Assembly: GCF_003369575.1 (NCBI RefSeq)
Contig: NZ_PIOC01000032.1
Span: 76,972-140,971 of the forward strand
Source of the DNA: Oceanobacillus arenosus
GTDB lineage: Bacteria > Bacillota > Bacilli > Bacillales > Amphibacillaceae
DNA length: 64,000 bases
Reading direction: 5' to 3'
Part shown: piece after piece, positions 34,643-43,785 of the stretch
Numbering within the stretch: position 1 is the first letter of the stretch
Layout: every line of letters starts with the position of its first letter
Program-made: the position numbers and the translations under genes
The notes under the pieces: generated by a model
Told to the model about the DNA's origin: nothing
Databases searched by the model: none
Seen by the model: the letters and a program-made list of their open reading frames with translations, nothing else

Positions 34643-34656
34643 TGAAAACGTTTGCA
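34643..34656 (-). promoter_or_regulatory. cre site upstream of the amylopullulanase
   Basis: TGAAAACGTTTGCA (plus strand) fits TGWAARCGYTWNCW at all 14 positions and lies 53 bp upstream of the ATG. A weaker 12/14 match lies at 34708-34721. The remaining gene-free stretch to 34943 shows nothing else that I can support. Confidence 0.8.
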
Positions 34657-34934
34657 TAAATAGGTGAAAAAAGCAGATTAATAGCTTTATCATGGGGATT
34701 TAACCGATGCGAACGCTTTCTTGTATTATGACATAACCAAGTACTATTTTCAATATGATTTCATGCGCTTTGTTATTGTCTTGATGAATTTCTCATCCCA
34801 TATTTTTCATGGCTAAGCCTAGTGGATAAACAGACTAATTCTGGAATGTCAGAAAACTAAGATTTAACCAAGCCTTTGGGTGACAGCCTTAATTGCACTT
34901 ATTCGTTAAGAAAGTTGTTAGAATTTCTTATCTA

Positions 34935-34964
34935 TCAAAAAGACACAACCCGATTAAAGTTGTG
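34935..34964 (-). terminator. Intrinsic terminator of codBA
   Basis: On the minus strand a CACAAC/GTTGTG stem (34944-34964) is followed by TCTTTTTGA, 13 bases after the codA stop. Confidence 0.75.
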
Positions 34965-34976
34965 CCCAAATGTCCT

Positions 34977-36242
34977 CTACCGATTAAAATTAATCCTCTC
35001 TGCTTCATCCATCATAATCGTTGCCTCACTCGGCTTTGTCTCCGCAATAATCTTGCCATTCCTAAATGAATATCTTACGGTTGCTTGCTTGCGGATTGCT
35101 TCATATTCATTTTCTGCAGATAGGACAATGAAATTCGCTGCTTTGCCTTCTTCAATTCCATAATTATCTTCAATATTTAGTGTCCTTGCGCTGTTTTTTG
35201 TGATTAAATCAATCGAGTTTACAATTTGCTCATAGCCCATTAATTGCGATGCATGGATTCCCATATGCAATACTTGGAGCATATTGCCTGTGCCGAGCGG
35301 ATACCATGGATCAAAGATGTCATCATGGCCAAAGCAGACGTTTAATCCTGCTTCCTGCAGCTCTTTTACCCGTGTTAGACCTCTTCGTTTAGGATACGTA
35401 TCAAATCTTCCTTGAAGGTGAATATTCACAAGCGGATTTGAAACAAAATTAATATTTGAAAGCTTTAATAGACGAAACAGTTTATACGTATATGCATCAT
35501 TATAAGAACCCATTGCTGTCGTATGGCTCGCTGTTGTGCGCGTACCTAAACCGCGTTTGTAAGCTTCTGCAGCAACAACCTCCACAAAGCGGGACTGCTC
35601 ATCATCAATTTCATCACAATGGATGTCCACTAATCGATCGTATTTTTCAGCTAGGTCAAAAGCAATTTTTAATGAATCTACTCCATATTCTCTTGTAAAT
35701 TCAAAATGGGGAATTCCACCAACTACATCTGCGCCCATTTTCATTGATTCCTCAAGCAGCTCTGCTCCATTAGGGTAGGAGTTAATCCCTTCTTGCGGGA
35801 AAGCAACAAGCTGAATATCAACATAGGCCGCCATCTCTTCTTTCACTTCGAGCATTGCTTTTAAGGCTGTTAAGTCTGGGTCTGTTACATCCACATGTGT
35901 ACGGACATGCTGGATTCCTTGAGCAATTTGCCATTTTAAAGCTGTTTTTGATCTTGTTTTAACATCCTCTGCTGTCAGTGTTTCTTTCCTCTGGGACCAT
36001 CTTTGAATTCCTTCAAATAATGTACCGCTTTGGTTCCATTCCGGTTCACCTGCTGTTAAAGTAGTATCTAAATGGATATGCGGCTCAATAAAAGGTGGAA
36101 GGACAATCGCTCCTTTGACATCAATAACTTCCTCGCCTTCCACATTCTCCAATACTTGGGTAATTTTATGAAACTTACCGTCCTCTATTATTAAGTGCCA
36201 AAGCCCATCTTTTCCTCGAAGTGTTGCGTTTTTAATAATCAC
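34977..36242 (-). CDS. codA: Cytosine deaminase
   Basis: An amidohydrolase that converts cytosine to uracil and ammonia, feeding pyrimidine salvage. It has PHIHLD (metal His pair), the [10 protein letters not shown] strand, HCDEIDDE (catalytic Glu), TASHTTAMG, and [18 protein letters not shown] (metal Asp), matching E. coli CodA block by block. The GTG at 36242 ([17 protein letters not shown]) is preferred: GAAGGGTG lies 9 bases upstream, whereas the GTG at 36254 sits against the SD. The start overlaps the codB stop by 11 bases, so the two are translationally coupled. Expression should follow the PyrR-type attenuator upstream of codB. Confidence 0.94.
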   Translation of the reverse strand: MIIKNATLRGKDGLWHLIIEDGKFHKITQVLENVEGEEVIDVKGAIVLPPFIEPHIHLDTTLTAGEPEWNQSGTLFEGIQRWSQRKETLTAEDVKTRSKTALKWQIAQGIQHVRTHVDVTDPDLTALKAMLEVKEEMAAYVDIQLVAFPQEGINSYPNGAELLEESMKMGADVVGGIPHFEFTREYGVDSLKIAFDLAEKYDRLVDIHCDEIDDEQSRFVEVVAAEAYKRGLGTRTTASHTTAMGSYNDAYTYKLFRLLKLSNINFVSNPLVNIHLQGRFDTYPKRRGLTRVKELQEAGLNVCFGHDDIFDPWYPLGTGNMLQVLHMGIHASQLMGYEQIVNSIDLITKNSARTLNIEDNYGIEEGKAANFIVLSAENEYEAIRKQATVRYSFRNGKIIAETKPSEATIMMDEAERINFNR

Positions 36243-37506
36243 TGATAACTTCACCCTTCTCTTTTATTTGATTTAATGATACTTGTCGTTGTGGCGAGAA
36301 CTTCATTCCAACTACATAAATAATTGCTGTACCTAAAAGGGCATTGATTGGCGGGATACCTGGTGCAAAATTAGCGATTGCGACGCCACCTGCCCAAGCT
36401 GCGATTGCGATCCAGTTTATTGCTTTAAACTTCATCGTTTCGAACGGCTGGTATTTACCGCGGTTTAAGATGAAGTAGTCTGCAAGTATGATTGCGCCAA
36501 TTGATGGCAGTGCAGTTCCTAAAACGGTTAGAAATCCAACAAAATTGTTATATAGCCACATTGCGGCGATTGTTCCTAATATTCCATTGAAAACAACTAC
36601 CTTATGTTTTGGCAGTTTCGTAATATTTGAGAATCCGAGTCCGGAAGCATATAATGCACTATCATTTGTTGTCCAGATATTCAAGCCAAGAACGATGATA
36701 GCTGGAATCATTAACCCTTGCAGAAACATGACATCTGATATATCCGCTTTACCGAATGCCATCGCACCAACCGCACCGAATAAAAACATGAGTGAATTTC
36801 CTAGGAAGAATGCGATAATATTTGCACTTACTGCAGATTTCGTTGTCTTTGCGAAACGGGCAAAGTCCGGTGTCAGCGTACCAGCGCTAATGAACGATCC
36901 GATACAAATCGTTAATGCTGCTGCAAGGCTGATTGCCTGTGCTGGCTCATATGCGAATAATCCTTGAAGCCCTCCAGCAAATTCTGCTGCATCAACCATC
37001 GAGTAACTGCCGAAGATTGCGATCGCAGGAACTGCCACAAATCCTAAAATCGTTAACATCCGCATTCCAAAAATTGACGACACCGTCATCAGCGAGCCAA
37101 AGATTATAATTAATGCATACACATTGATGCCAGTTGCCTTTGCTACCGGCACTGCAAACATCGCAAGACCGACACCAAACCAGCCAACCTGTGTGGAAGC
37201 AAGTAAAAATGAAGCGATATAAGAACCTTTTTCACCAAACGCATAGCGCGTTAATAAATGCGTTGAAAGTCCTGTTTTTGCTGCAATAAATGCCAATGCA
37301 CCTGTATAAAGTCCAAGCAGTAAATTACCTGCTAACACAATCCAAATAAATTGCACAAACGTAAGTCCAGTTCCGAGTGTTCCCCCTGACAGCATGCTTG
37401 CTGAAAAGAAGCTTAATGAGAGCATCACCGCAAGAATCTTCCAGAAAGCCTTTCTATTCGGTTGCGGTACTGCTTGTAACGAGAATTCTTTATCAATTTT
37501 TGACAT
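36232..37506 (-). CDS. codB: Cytosine permease
   Basis: A 424-residue NCS1 carrier with 12 predicted helices. The N-terminal [33 protein letters not shown], the TPDFARFAK motif and [21 protein letters not shown] are characteristic of CodB. It brings cytosine in for the downstream deaminase. ATG follows GGAGGAATTGGG. It is the first gene of codBA, preceded by a 235-base leader with a PyrR-type binding loop and a terminator. Confidence 0.95.
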   Translation of the reverse strand: MSKIDKEFSLQAVPQPNRKAFWKILAVMLSLSFFSASMLSGGTLGTGLTFVQFIWIVLAGNLLLGLYTGALAFIAAKTGLSTHLLTRYAFGEKGSYIASFLLASTQVGWFGVGLAMFAVPVAKATGINVYALIIIFGSLMTVSSIFGMRMLTILGFVAVPAIAIFGSYSMVDAAEFAGGLQGLFAYEPAQAISLAAALTICIGSFISAGTLTPDFARFAKTTKSAVSANIIAFFLGNSLMFLFGAVGAMAFGKADISDVMFLQGLMIPAIIVLGLNIWTTNDSALYASGLGFSNITKLPKHKVVVFNGILGTIAAMWLYNNFVGFLTVLGTALPSIGAIILADYFILNRGKYQPFETMKFKAINWIAIAAWAGGVAIANFAPGIPPINALLGTAIIYVVGMKFSPQRQVSLNQIKEKGEVISDY

Positions 37507-37582
37507 CCCAATTCCTCCAATAAGTTAGTTGTATAGAAACTGGTACCGAAGAAAGCTTCGATTTATTCTAGGAGTTTAGGGA

Positions 37583-37776
37583 TAAAAAAAAAGCTTCTTG
37601 CCATTTCTGACAAGAAGCTCTTCTCATAATACACATACGTATAAGAAGTCCATAATTATAGACTACCCCACACGATGCGCATTATTTCCGTTGTCCTTGT
37701 CAGCCTCACGGGACTGAATTAAAGGTACCAGTATTTAATTAAGTATCATTATTACAGGAAAAGATGGGGTTGTCAA
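37583..37776 (-). promoter_or_regulatory. PyrR-type transcription attenuator and promoter of codBA
   Basis: Reading leftward: TTGACA (complement of 37771-37776), 17 bp, AATAAT (complement of 37748-37753). Then comes a PyrR binding loop (37687-37723) with the conserved core CAGTCCCGTGAGGCTGACAA followed by GGACAACGG, very close to Bacillus subtilis pyr attenuators. A final terminator has AGCTTCTTG/CAAGAAGCT (37592-37600, 37611-37619) with a run of nine or more T. With high UMP, PyrR should stabilise the anti-antiterminator and stop transcription before codB. Confidence 0.85.
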
Positions 37777-37794
37777 CTGTTTTTTGAAAGGAGA

Positions 37795-37925
37795 AACAGA
37801 GCGCCAGGTCCCGCTCCTTTGTCGAATATCATCGTGGTTGCTAAATATATCAGTGTCTTTTCAGGTATATCGGTATTTACAATTAATCTCTCCTTTTGGG
37901 ACAAACCTGTCCCTCCGTCCCATTG
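37795..37925. repeat. Dispersed repeat family C (copy 2)
   Basis: CGCCAGGTCCC head, TTTGTCGAATATC block, then ATATCAGT at 37847 and ATATCGGT at 37867 (20 bp apart), closed by GGGACAAACCTGTCCC. It lies between the codBA promoter and the MarR promoter. Confidence 0.7.
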
Positions 37926-37990
37926 AAATCTGGATAAAATTATGATATAGTTATCTTCGTTAACCATTTAGTTACCAAGGGTAACCATTT
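37923..37990 (+). promoter_or_regulatory. Promoter and operator of the second MarR-MFS operon
   Basis: TTGAAA (37923-37928) and TATAGT (37946-37951) are 17 bp apart. Downstream, GTTACC-AAG-GGTAAC (37971-37985) resembles the palindrome of the first MarR gene, and TAACCATTT is directly repeated 21 bp apart (37961, 37982). Confidence 0.75.
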
Positions 37991-38005
37991 GAGGAGGAAT
38001 TTATT

Positions 38006-38431
38006 TTGGAAGGTTATCTCCAACGCTTTTTAACTTTATATCGACCAATGATTACAAGGTTAAATGAGCTGCTAGCCTCGTATGACATCACATATTCACT
38101 ATGGATGGTCATGTACCATTTGAAACATCGCGGTGCTTCTACATTGGTCGAAATTGCATCCCATTATGAGGTGGAAAAACCAACTATTACAAGACGTGTC
38201 CAGAAATTAATGGAGCTTGGAATTGTTGAGCAAATTTCAGGTAAAGATAAACGGGAGAAAATCATTCAATTAACGGATTCAGGCTTCAGCATCTATAACA
38301 AGGTACGCAAAGACATCACAGCGCTTGAATTCCGGCTTATGGATAACATTCCAGAGCAGGAGCGTAACATTGCTTATGAAATTTTCCCAAAAATATATAA
38401 TAATCTCAAGCAAGAAAGGGAGCTTCAATAA
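38006..38431 (+). CDS. MarR-family repressor (paralogue 2)
   Basis: A 141-residue winged-helix regulator: SLWMVMYHLKHRGASTLVEIASHYEVEKPTITRRVQKL, then DKREKIIQLTDSG. It starts at TTG 38006 behind GAGGAGGAATTTATT. The sequence VEKPTI(S/T)R and the KDKRE wing match paralogue 1, and both are followed by a homologous MFS exporter. Its gene abuts the exporter start with no intergenic base. Autorepression through the GTTACC/GGTAAC site is predicted. Confidence 0.9.
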   Translation: MEGYLQRFLTLYRPMITRLNELLASYDITYSLWMVMYHLKHRGASTLVEIASHYEVEKPTITRRVQKLMELGIVEQISGKDKREKIIQLTDSGFSIYNKVRKDITALEFRLMDNIPEQERNIAYEIFPKIYNNLKQERELQ

Positions 38432-39625
38432 ATGAATCAAACAAAATTATGGACGAAGGATTTCATTATCGTCTCACTGATTAATTTCCTTCTTACATTA
38501 GTTTTCTATCTACTCGTTGTAACCATCGCTACATTTGCGATTGGCGAATATGATGCAACGGTTAGTCAAGCTGGTCTTGTCAGCGGAATTTTCATCATCG
38601 GTGCACTGATTGGCCGCTTCGTCTGCGGTAGTATTATCGAGATAGTCGGACGCAAGCGGCTATTAATTATGGGCGCCGTTTTATTTATTGTAATGACAGC
38701 ACTATATTTCGTGCATCTCAGCATCGGTTTATTAATTGTACTGCGCCTGCTGCACGGAATTACACATGGGATGGCAAGTACAGCTGCCGGTACAGTCGTT
38801 GCACAAATTATCCCTGGACCCCGTAAAGCGGAAGGGATCAGCTACTACAGTATGAGCACAACGCTTGCTACAGCGCTTGGACCATTTATCGGTTTATTTA
38901 TGCTGCAGCATACAACCTTCCAAGTTATCTTTATGTTATGCCTTATTCTCGCTGTTATTAGTTTCATTATCAGTATCTTATTGAAAGTGCCTGCTGCTAT
39001 TGATGCACCTGTACAACAAAAAGGGAAAAAGTCAGGCATCTCCATTAAAAACTTTATTGAACCAAAAGCAGTACCAATTGGAATTATCATCTTATTTCTA
39101 GGCTTTGGATATTCAAGTGTATTAACATACATTAACTTTTACGCTACGGAACTTAATCTTGTAACAGCTGCAAGTTTCTTCTTCCTTGTATATTCCATCG
39201 TAGCGCTTGTTTCGCGTCCATTCTCCGGGCCTTTAATGGATAAGAAAGGCGCAAATATGATCATGTATCCGGCATTTATTTTGTATGCAATCAGCATGTT
39301 TATGTTAAGTACGGTAAGCAGCGGCTGGGTGCTTCTTCTTGCCGGTGCTGTTATGGGTCTCGGCTACGGCAACATGCAATCTGCCACACAAGCGATCGCC
39401 ATTAAAGAAACAGAGCCTGCACGCATGGGACTCGCAACGTCCACATACTTCATCTTTTATGATGCAGGACTTGGACTGTCACCATATTTACTTGGCTATA
39501 TTACGCCATATACAGGTTACGGAAAAATGTATGCTGTTATGGCCGCTGTCATTCTTGTCACTGGCGTCCTTTATTTCTTCCTTCATGGCTTGAAAGAAAC
39601 CAAGCGCCAGAGATTCGCTCATTAG
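38432..39625 (+). CDS. Major facilitator superfamily exporter (paralogue 2)
   Basis: A 397-residue, 12-helix transporter starting immediately after the MarR stop; the SD (AAAGGGAG) lies inside the regulator's last codons. KLWTKDFIIVSLINFLLTLVFYLLVV, GRFVCGSIIEIVGRKRLL and GLATSTYFIFYDAGLGLSPYLLG align with exporter 1 along the whole chain, so the two arose by duplication of the operon or by acquisition of a relative. Divergent loop residues suggest different substrates. No other gene is in the operon. Confidence 0.88.
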   Translation: MNQTKLWTKDFIIVSLINFLLTLVFYLLVVTIATFAIGEYDATVSQAGLVSGIFIIGALIGRFVCGSIIEIVGRKRLLIMGAVLFIVMTALYFVHLSIGLLIVLRLLHGITHGMASTAAGTVVAQIIPGPRKAEGISYYSMSTTLATALGPFIGLFMLQHTTFQVIFMLCLILAVISFIISILLKVPAAIDAPVQQKGKKSGISIKNFIEPKAVPIGIIILFLGFGYSSVLTYINFYATELNLVTAASFFFLVYSIVALVSRPFSGPLMDKKGANMIMYPAFILYAISMFMLSTVSSGWVLLLAGAVMGLGYGNMQSATQAIAIKETEPARMGLATSTYFIFYDAGLGLSPYLLGYITPYTGYGKMYAVMAAVILVTGVLYFFLHGLKETKRQRFAH

Positions 39626-39701
39626 TACATGAAAAAACACCCTTCTATCATTTGAGATCGGTTTCGGTTTCGGAGTGCAAGATGTAAAATAACAGACCTT
39701 T

Positions 39702-39742
39702 AAGCAGTCCAATTAATATATAAATTGGACTGCTTACTTTTA
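39702..39742 (+). terminator. Intrinsic terminator of the second MarR-MFS operon
   Basis: A 13-bp perfect stem, AAGCAGTCCAATT/AATTGGACTGCTT (39702-39714, 39723-39735), followed by ACTTTTATT. Confidence 0.85.
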
Positions 39743-39808
39743 TTGATTTAACAATGTTAATACAAGAAATAATAGAAAACTAGCACCATAATTAGGAGGT
39801 GTTTTAGC

Positions 39809-39964
39809 ATGACGACAATTGGGTTGTTAGAACGCCCTCCAATTATGCTGCTCTATTCGATGCAAAATACTGGAAAAATGGATGTTTAGGTTAAAGTAAT
39901 GGCCGATAGTGAAACTAGAAAATTTGGCTATTTAGACGACAAAAGATATTATATTACCGAATAG
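39809..39964 (+). pseudogene. Small gene interrupted by one in-frame TAG
   Basis: ATG 39809 follows a strong AGGAGGTGTTTTAGC leader. The frame reads 26 codons (MTTIGLLERPPIM...KMDV) to a TAG at 39887-39889, then continues in the same frame for 24 more codons (VKVMADSETRKFGYLDDKRYYITE) to a second TAG. Both halves look like one about 51-residue protein, so a recent nonsense mutation is the simplest reading. I do not recognise the family. The remaining bases between 39626 and 40021 hold only the terminator upstream. Confidence 0.45.
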
Positions 39965-40021
39965 GATTGCAAATAATTGAACTTAAACTGGTGCTTTAAC
40001 ACAACAAGGAGTTATGTACTA

Positions 40022-40471
40022 ATGAAAAATATTTTTGATCATATGTATACAGCAGAAGTTTTAAAGCGTATTGACAAATTGAGTTCAAATTCACAACCTG
40101 AATGGGGAAAAATGGATGTTGCCCAAATGCTAGCGCATTGTTCAGCTTTCCAAGACATTGCAATGGGAAATTCTTTTCCACCAAGGAGTTGGTTAGGAAT
40201 AATAGTAGGGAGGTTTGCAAGGAAAATCGTTTACAATGACAAGACATTGCCCCATAATATGTCTACTATTCCAACCATTTTAATTGCAGATGATAGAGAA
40301 TTTGACACAGAAAAAGAAAAGCTTAAACAAAAGATTATCACATTCCAAAATAATGGACCAGAGAAGTGTACAACTCATCCGCATCCCTTTTTTGGAAAAC
40401 TTACTTCTGAACAATGGGGGAAGGGAATATACAAGCACCTTGACCATCATCTTAGGCAATTTGGGGGTTAA
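40022..40471 (+). CDS. DUF1569-family (DinB-like four-helix) protein
   Basis: A 149-residue protein of the DUF1569/DinB superfamily type. The C-terminal KHLDHHLRQFG is the diagnostic metal-site helix, and a further histidine lies in MLAHCSAFQDIA. Central HPHPFFGKLTSEQWGKG is also typical. Such proteins are suspected thiol- or metal-dependent enzymes, but no reaction is established. The ATG at 40022 has AAGGAG upstream; the in-frame extension to 39977 has no SD. It is monocistronic with a terminator downstream. Confidence 0.82.
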   Translation: MKNIFDHMYTAEVLKRIDKLSSNSQPEWGKMDVAQMLAHCSAFQDIAMGNSFPPRSWLGIIVGRFARKIVYNDKTLPHNMSTIPTILIADDREFDTEKEKLKQKIITFQNNGPEKCTTHPHPFFGKLTSEQWGKGIYKHLDHHLRQFGG

Positions 40472-40490
40472 ATAAACATTGAAGAAATAA

Positions 40491-40526
40491 AAAAACGCTC
40501 AAGATTTAAAATCTCTGAGCGTTTTT
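40491..40526. terminator. Intrinsic terminator of the DUF1569 gene
   Basis: AAAAACGCTC (40491-40500) pairs with GAGCGTTTTT (40517-40526), with an AGAT/ATCT upper stem. Confidence 0.85.
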
Positions 40527-40630
40527 CTGCCAGTAATATTGTGATTTTGCAATCCAAAACAGAACGGTTTAGTAACTTAAGAACTGCTTCAAATGAAAGA
40601 AAGTTGTTTTGTTCCTTATTCTAAAAAAAT

Positions 40631-41029
40631 CTATTTAGCATTTTCATCCGGCTGATGAATTCCAAATACATTTCCCTCGGTATCATGATAGTATCCCTGC
40701 CACGCCATTCCAGGAAGTGCATATTTTGGCATCGCGACTGTACCGCCATTATTGAGGATCTGTTCTTCCGCTGTGTCGTAATCTTCAACACCAATTGTGC
40801 AGGCAAAAGCATTGAGAGCCTGATTTGCTTCTGGCGGCGCACTTTGACGCTGCATTAAAGCACCATTAATTCCCATTTCATTTTCATCGCCAGTCACTGC
40901 TCCAAAATAAGGCATTCCGGCATAATCAGTCCAGTCCTGAAATGTCCATCCGAATACCTCGCCATAAAACTTCTTAGCCCTTTCCATGTCATCCACATGA
41001 ATCTCGAAATGAATTAATCTTCCCATCAT
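40631..41029 (-). CDS. VOC-family (glyoxalase-like) protein
   Basis: A 132-residue two-module VOC protein. IHFEIHVDDMERAKKFYGEVFGWTF opens the first beta-alpha-beta unit, and GYYHDTEGNVFGIHQPDE closes the second, supplying candidate His/Glu metal ligands. It is the short PhnB/lactoylglutathione lyase-like type, for which substrates are rarely known. ATG 41029 or 41026 follows AGGAGGGAATC. It is a single gene; 150 bases separate it from the upstream transporter gene. Confidence 0.85.
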   Translation of the reverse strand: MMGRLIHFEIHVDDMERAKKFYGEVFGWTFQDWTDYAGMPYFGAVTGDENEMGINGALMQRQSAPPEANQALNAFACTIGVEDYDTAEEQILNNGGTVAMPKYALPGMAWQGYYHDTEGNVFGIHQPDENAK

Positions 41030-41179
41030 GATTCCCTCCTGATTTTATTTCCTTCTATCAACATTATAAGTATTGACAGCTAACCGTCCTGATACACTTT
41101 CTATTTTATTATAATAGATATCAGAATTTATTCAATTGAAGTATATCATAAACTTAATCTTTTTTTGTCTGGGAAACAA

Positions 41180-42448
41180 TCAACCTGCTATCATCTCTTC
41201 TTCCCTATCTGATTCATTATTTCCCAAGTATACTTTATCAGGCTTCACAACGAATATACTAATTAAAGCCGCAACAATGAATAAGCCCATAATGACATAC
41301 AGCACCATTTCATAGGACTGTGTCTTTTCCAGCACAAAAGCACTTAGTTGATTACCTGTTAGCCCTGCCAATGCCCAGGCAGATAAGGCTAATCCATGTA
41401 CAGTAGAAATATTCTCTAAACCAAAGCGATCCGATAACAGTGGTGGCAAAGAAGAGAACCCTCCGCCATAGCCTGCATTTACCGCACAAAGCAGGATGAT
41501 TATAAGAATTGCGATGGAATTATGAATGCTATCAAGCACAATCGTTAATAAAATGGCTGTAATAGATAATAGAAAAATAACTTTATAGATTGAATTACGA
41601 TCTTTTAAGCGATCAGCCCATGAGGAAAAAACTAAGCGTCCGCCCGCATTGAAAGTAGCTGTTAGCGAACTGACCATACCAATCGCACCGAAGCCAATGT
41701 AAGCTAAGATGCCCTTTTCTTGTGAAATTAAGGCTAGCCCACATGTAATATTAAGGTAGAACATAAGCCAGATACCAATAAATGATTTATTTTTTAATAC
41801 CTTTAGATAACTGAAGCTCCCCGTTTGTACATTTTCTTCTTCATATCCGGCTGGCTTCTTTAAAGCTAAATGTCCAATAAACATCATCACTAAATAAATA
41901 CCTGCTAAAATATAAAACATCGTATATATATTTGCAGCATTTACTAAAGTCCCCTCCACGTTTCTTTCCCCAAGCAGTTTTTCAATTAAAGGACTTGCAA
42001 TTACCTTTGCTAAGCCAAAACCTGCAACAGCGAGGCCTGTTGCTAATCCCTTTTGATTCCGGAACCAGAGCATTAATGTTTTTACAGGTGTCAAATAACC
42101 GATTCCAAGTCCGATTCCCATGACAACCCCATACGAAAAATAAATACCTATCAATGATTTTTGATAAATGAAGAAACCTGTTCCAGCCATCCCAACGACA
42201 AAAAACAATGCCGACAAAAGGGACGACTTATGTATATCCTTTTCCACAAGCTTTCCACCAAATGCTGCAGACATGCCAAGGACAAATATTGCTAAACTAA
42301 ATGCCCATTCGACTTCAGCAACAGGCTTTTCAATGTATGCTGCAATGTCCCCCTTGAACAATGACCAGCAGTACACGGTACCAATACTGCAGTGTATGAA
42401 TAAAGCTGGCAGTACAGCACGAATCCACTTATTATCTAATTTACTCAT
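41180..42448 (-). CDS. OFA-family MFS transporter (oxalate/formate antiporter-like)
   Basis: A 422-residue, 12-helix MFS carrier. RAVLPALFIHCSIGTVYCWSLFKGDIAAYI at helix 1, GKLVEKDIHKSS in the 2-3 loop, and GYLTPVKTLMLWFRNQKGLATGLAVAGFGLA are OFA-family markers. OFA members exchange small carboxylates; the specific substrate here is unknown. ATG follows GAAGGGGTTATC. The gene stands alone, with no oxalyl- or formyl-CoA enzymes nearby, so a role in oxalate turnover is not supported by context. Confidence 0.86.
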   Translation of the reverse strand: MSKLDNKWIRAVLPALFIHCSIGTVYCWSLFKGDIAAYIEKPVAEVEWAFSLAIFVLGMSAAFGGKLVEKDIHKSSLLSALFFVVGMAGTGFFIYQKSLIGIYFSYGVVMGIGLGIGYLTPVKTLMLWFRNQKGLATGLAVAGFGLAKVIASPLIEKLLGERNVEGTLVNAANIYTMFYILAGIYLVMMFIGHLALKKPAGYEEENVQTGSFSYLKVLKNKSFIGIWLMFYLNITCGLALISQEKGILAYIGFGAIGMVSSLTATFNAGGRLVFSSWADRLKDRNSIYKVIFLLSITAILLTIVLDSIHNSIAILIIILLCAVNAGYGGGFSSLPPLLSDRFGLENISTVHGLALSAWALAGLTGNQLSAFVLEKTQSYEMVLYVIMGLFIVAALISIFVVKPDKVYLGNNESDREEEMIAG

Positions 42449-42928
42449 GTTGATGATAACCCCTTCGTTTTTATTCGAACCAATAATTACCGAACGTTAT
42501 TTATATATTTTAATGTTTAGTTCGACTTTTAACTAATTATAATACAATTCAAGTTATATTCAAGATGAATTCAGCCTCGTTTACGAAAGTTTATTAAGAT
42601 GCCACTCATCGCTTTAACGTTAAAAGCAGCAACCCATACAAAATATCTAAATCCTTTAGATAGGCTTGAAGCAGCCAATCGTTCCCCACCAATGAATATT
42701 AAGGGTCATATGACACCGGCCTTTTCGTCCACTTTCATATATATTATTGCAATTTCTCTTTAAAACTATTTTTCTATGCCTTGCAGCAGGCGTCATTGGC
42801 CTGCTCTCAGGCCACGGATTTGCTGAATGGTGGAATTAACCTAAGGGGGCATAGCAAAGAAATGTTTCTTACCCTTAATAACTTTATTGGGTATTTTAAG
42901 ATTGGACATCTATAAGAAAACATAAGTA
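42449..42928. other. Gene-free stretch of about 480 bases
   Basis: I see no supportable gene. One frame (ending TAA 42837-42839) reads a short hydrophobic piece (FLCLAAGVIGLLSGHGFAEWWN) without a credible start or SD, possibly the tail of a lost membrane-protein gene. Confidence 0.4.
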
Positions 42929-42962
42929 AAAATGGACTGCCTTGTAACATGCAGTCCATTTT
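42929..42962. terminator. Bidirectional hairpin terminator downstream of the MerR-ABC operon
   Basis: AAAATGGACTGC (42929-42940) pairs with GCAGTCCATTTT (42951-42962), with a T-run on the minus strand. It lies about 90 bases past the stop of the leftward permease gene. Confidence 0.8.
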
Positions 42963-43050
42963 CCATACGATCCACTTAGTATTCACCCATCTTACTGAAA
43001 AGGGAGGAATCAGATGGTTTCCCTCTCACTATATTATAAAATACTGCTTA

Positions 43051-43785
43051 TTATTTTTTATTCAAAATAAAGATAGCGCCGCCATACCCTAAGATGCACC
43101 ATATAAATAGATTAAGATAATTCCATGTACTTGCTTCAAAGGTAGAGGCTGCTAATGAAGCACGCATCACTTCTGCCATTGAATAGATTGGCAGAAATTC
43201 ATGAAGTGTTTGAAGCCATTCCGGAAGTCGATCCATTGGAAAGTTAACTGGTGAAAACATAAGCGCACCAAATACAACCACTTGAGAAATACCTAGCGAT
43301 GCCGTTGGTGATAAGAGATAAGAAAATCCGTAGCCAACACCAATCGATGTTAAAGCAATCATTAAAAGTGCCGGAATAATTGTCCAGGAGATATCGTATC
43401 CAGGGCTATACATGAGATGTGCAACAAAGGAGGAAACAACAATTCCTGGAACGGTGATTAATAGCCATATCGTTGTTTCGGCTCCCAGAATAACGGAGCG
43501 ATTAACCGGCCATGTACGCATAAATTCCATATACCCATCCGCTTTTGCGGTACCGACTTGTTGAGGCAAAATCACCAATCCTGTCATAATTAAAATGATG
43601 GTTGGTGCACCTGTTGCTAAAAACAGGATGGTGCTTGTATCGGGATCAGGAATCAGATAAGTAAATCCAATCACGATGCCAATCGATATCAAGATTTGAA
43701 TCAGTGCCATGAATACTAAGAACCCTGCGTTTCTAAGAAATTGCATTTGAAAGACATACTTATAGTGACTTAACAGGTCCATCAT
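43051..43785 (-). CDS. ABC-2-type permease subunit
   Basis: A 244-residue membrane protein with six predicted helices, the usual plan of an ABC-2 exporter half. The helix 5 region AALMFSPVNFPMDRLPEWLQTLHEFLPIYSMAEVMRAS is typical of ABC-2 drug or lipid exporters. Its ATG overlaps the ATPase stop by 4 bases (ATGA), so it is translated together with it. It forms a regulator-ATPase-permease operon with the two upstream genes. The exported compound is probably the MerR inducer; this is inference. Confidence 0.88.
   Translation of the reverse strand: MMDLLSHYKYVFQMQFLRNAGFLVFMALIQILISIGIVIGFTYLIPDPDTSTILFLATGAPTIILIMTGLVILPQQVGTAKADGYMEFMRTWPVNRSVILGAETTIWLLITVPGIVVSSFVAHLMYSPGYDISWTIIPALLMIALTSIGVGYGFSYLLSPTASLGISQVVVFGALMFSPVNFPMDRLPEWLQTLHEFLPIYSMAEVMRASLAASTFEASTWNYLNLFIWCILGYGGAIFILNKK

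Noticed and set aside
37507-37760. Purine riboswitch upstream of codB
   Set aside because: The three-way-junction core of a purine aptamer is absent; the conserved bases fit a PyrR binding loop instead.
37773-37967. A 64-codon leftward frame within repeat C copy 2
   Set aside because: Composed entirely of repeat and promoter sequence, with no SD.
42600-42839. Possible remnant of a membrane-protein gene
   Set aside because: Only about 20 hydrophobic residues before a stop, with no start, SD or family motif.
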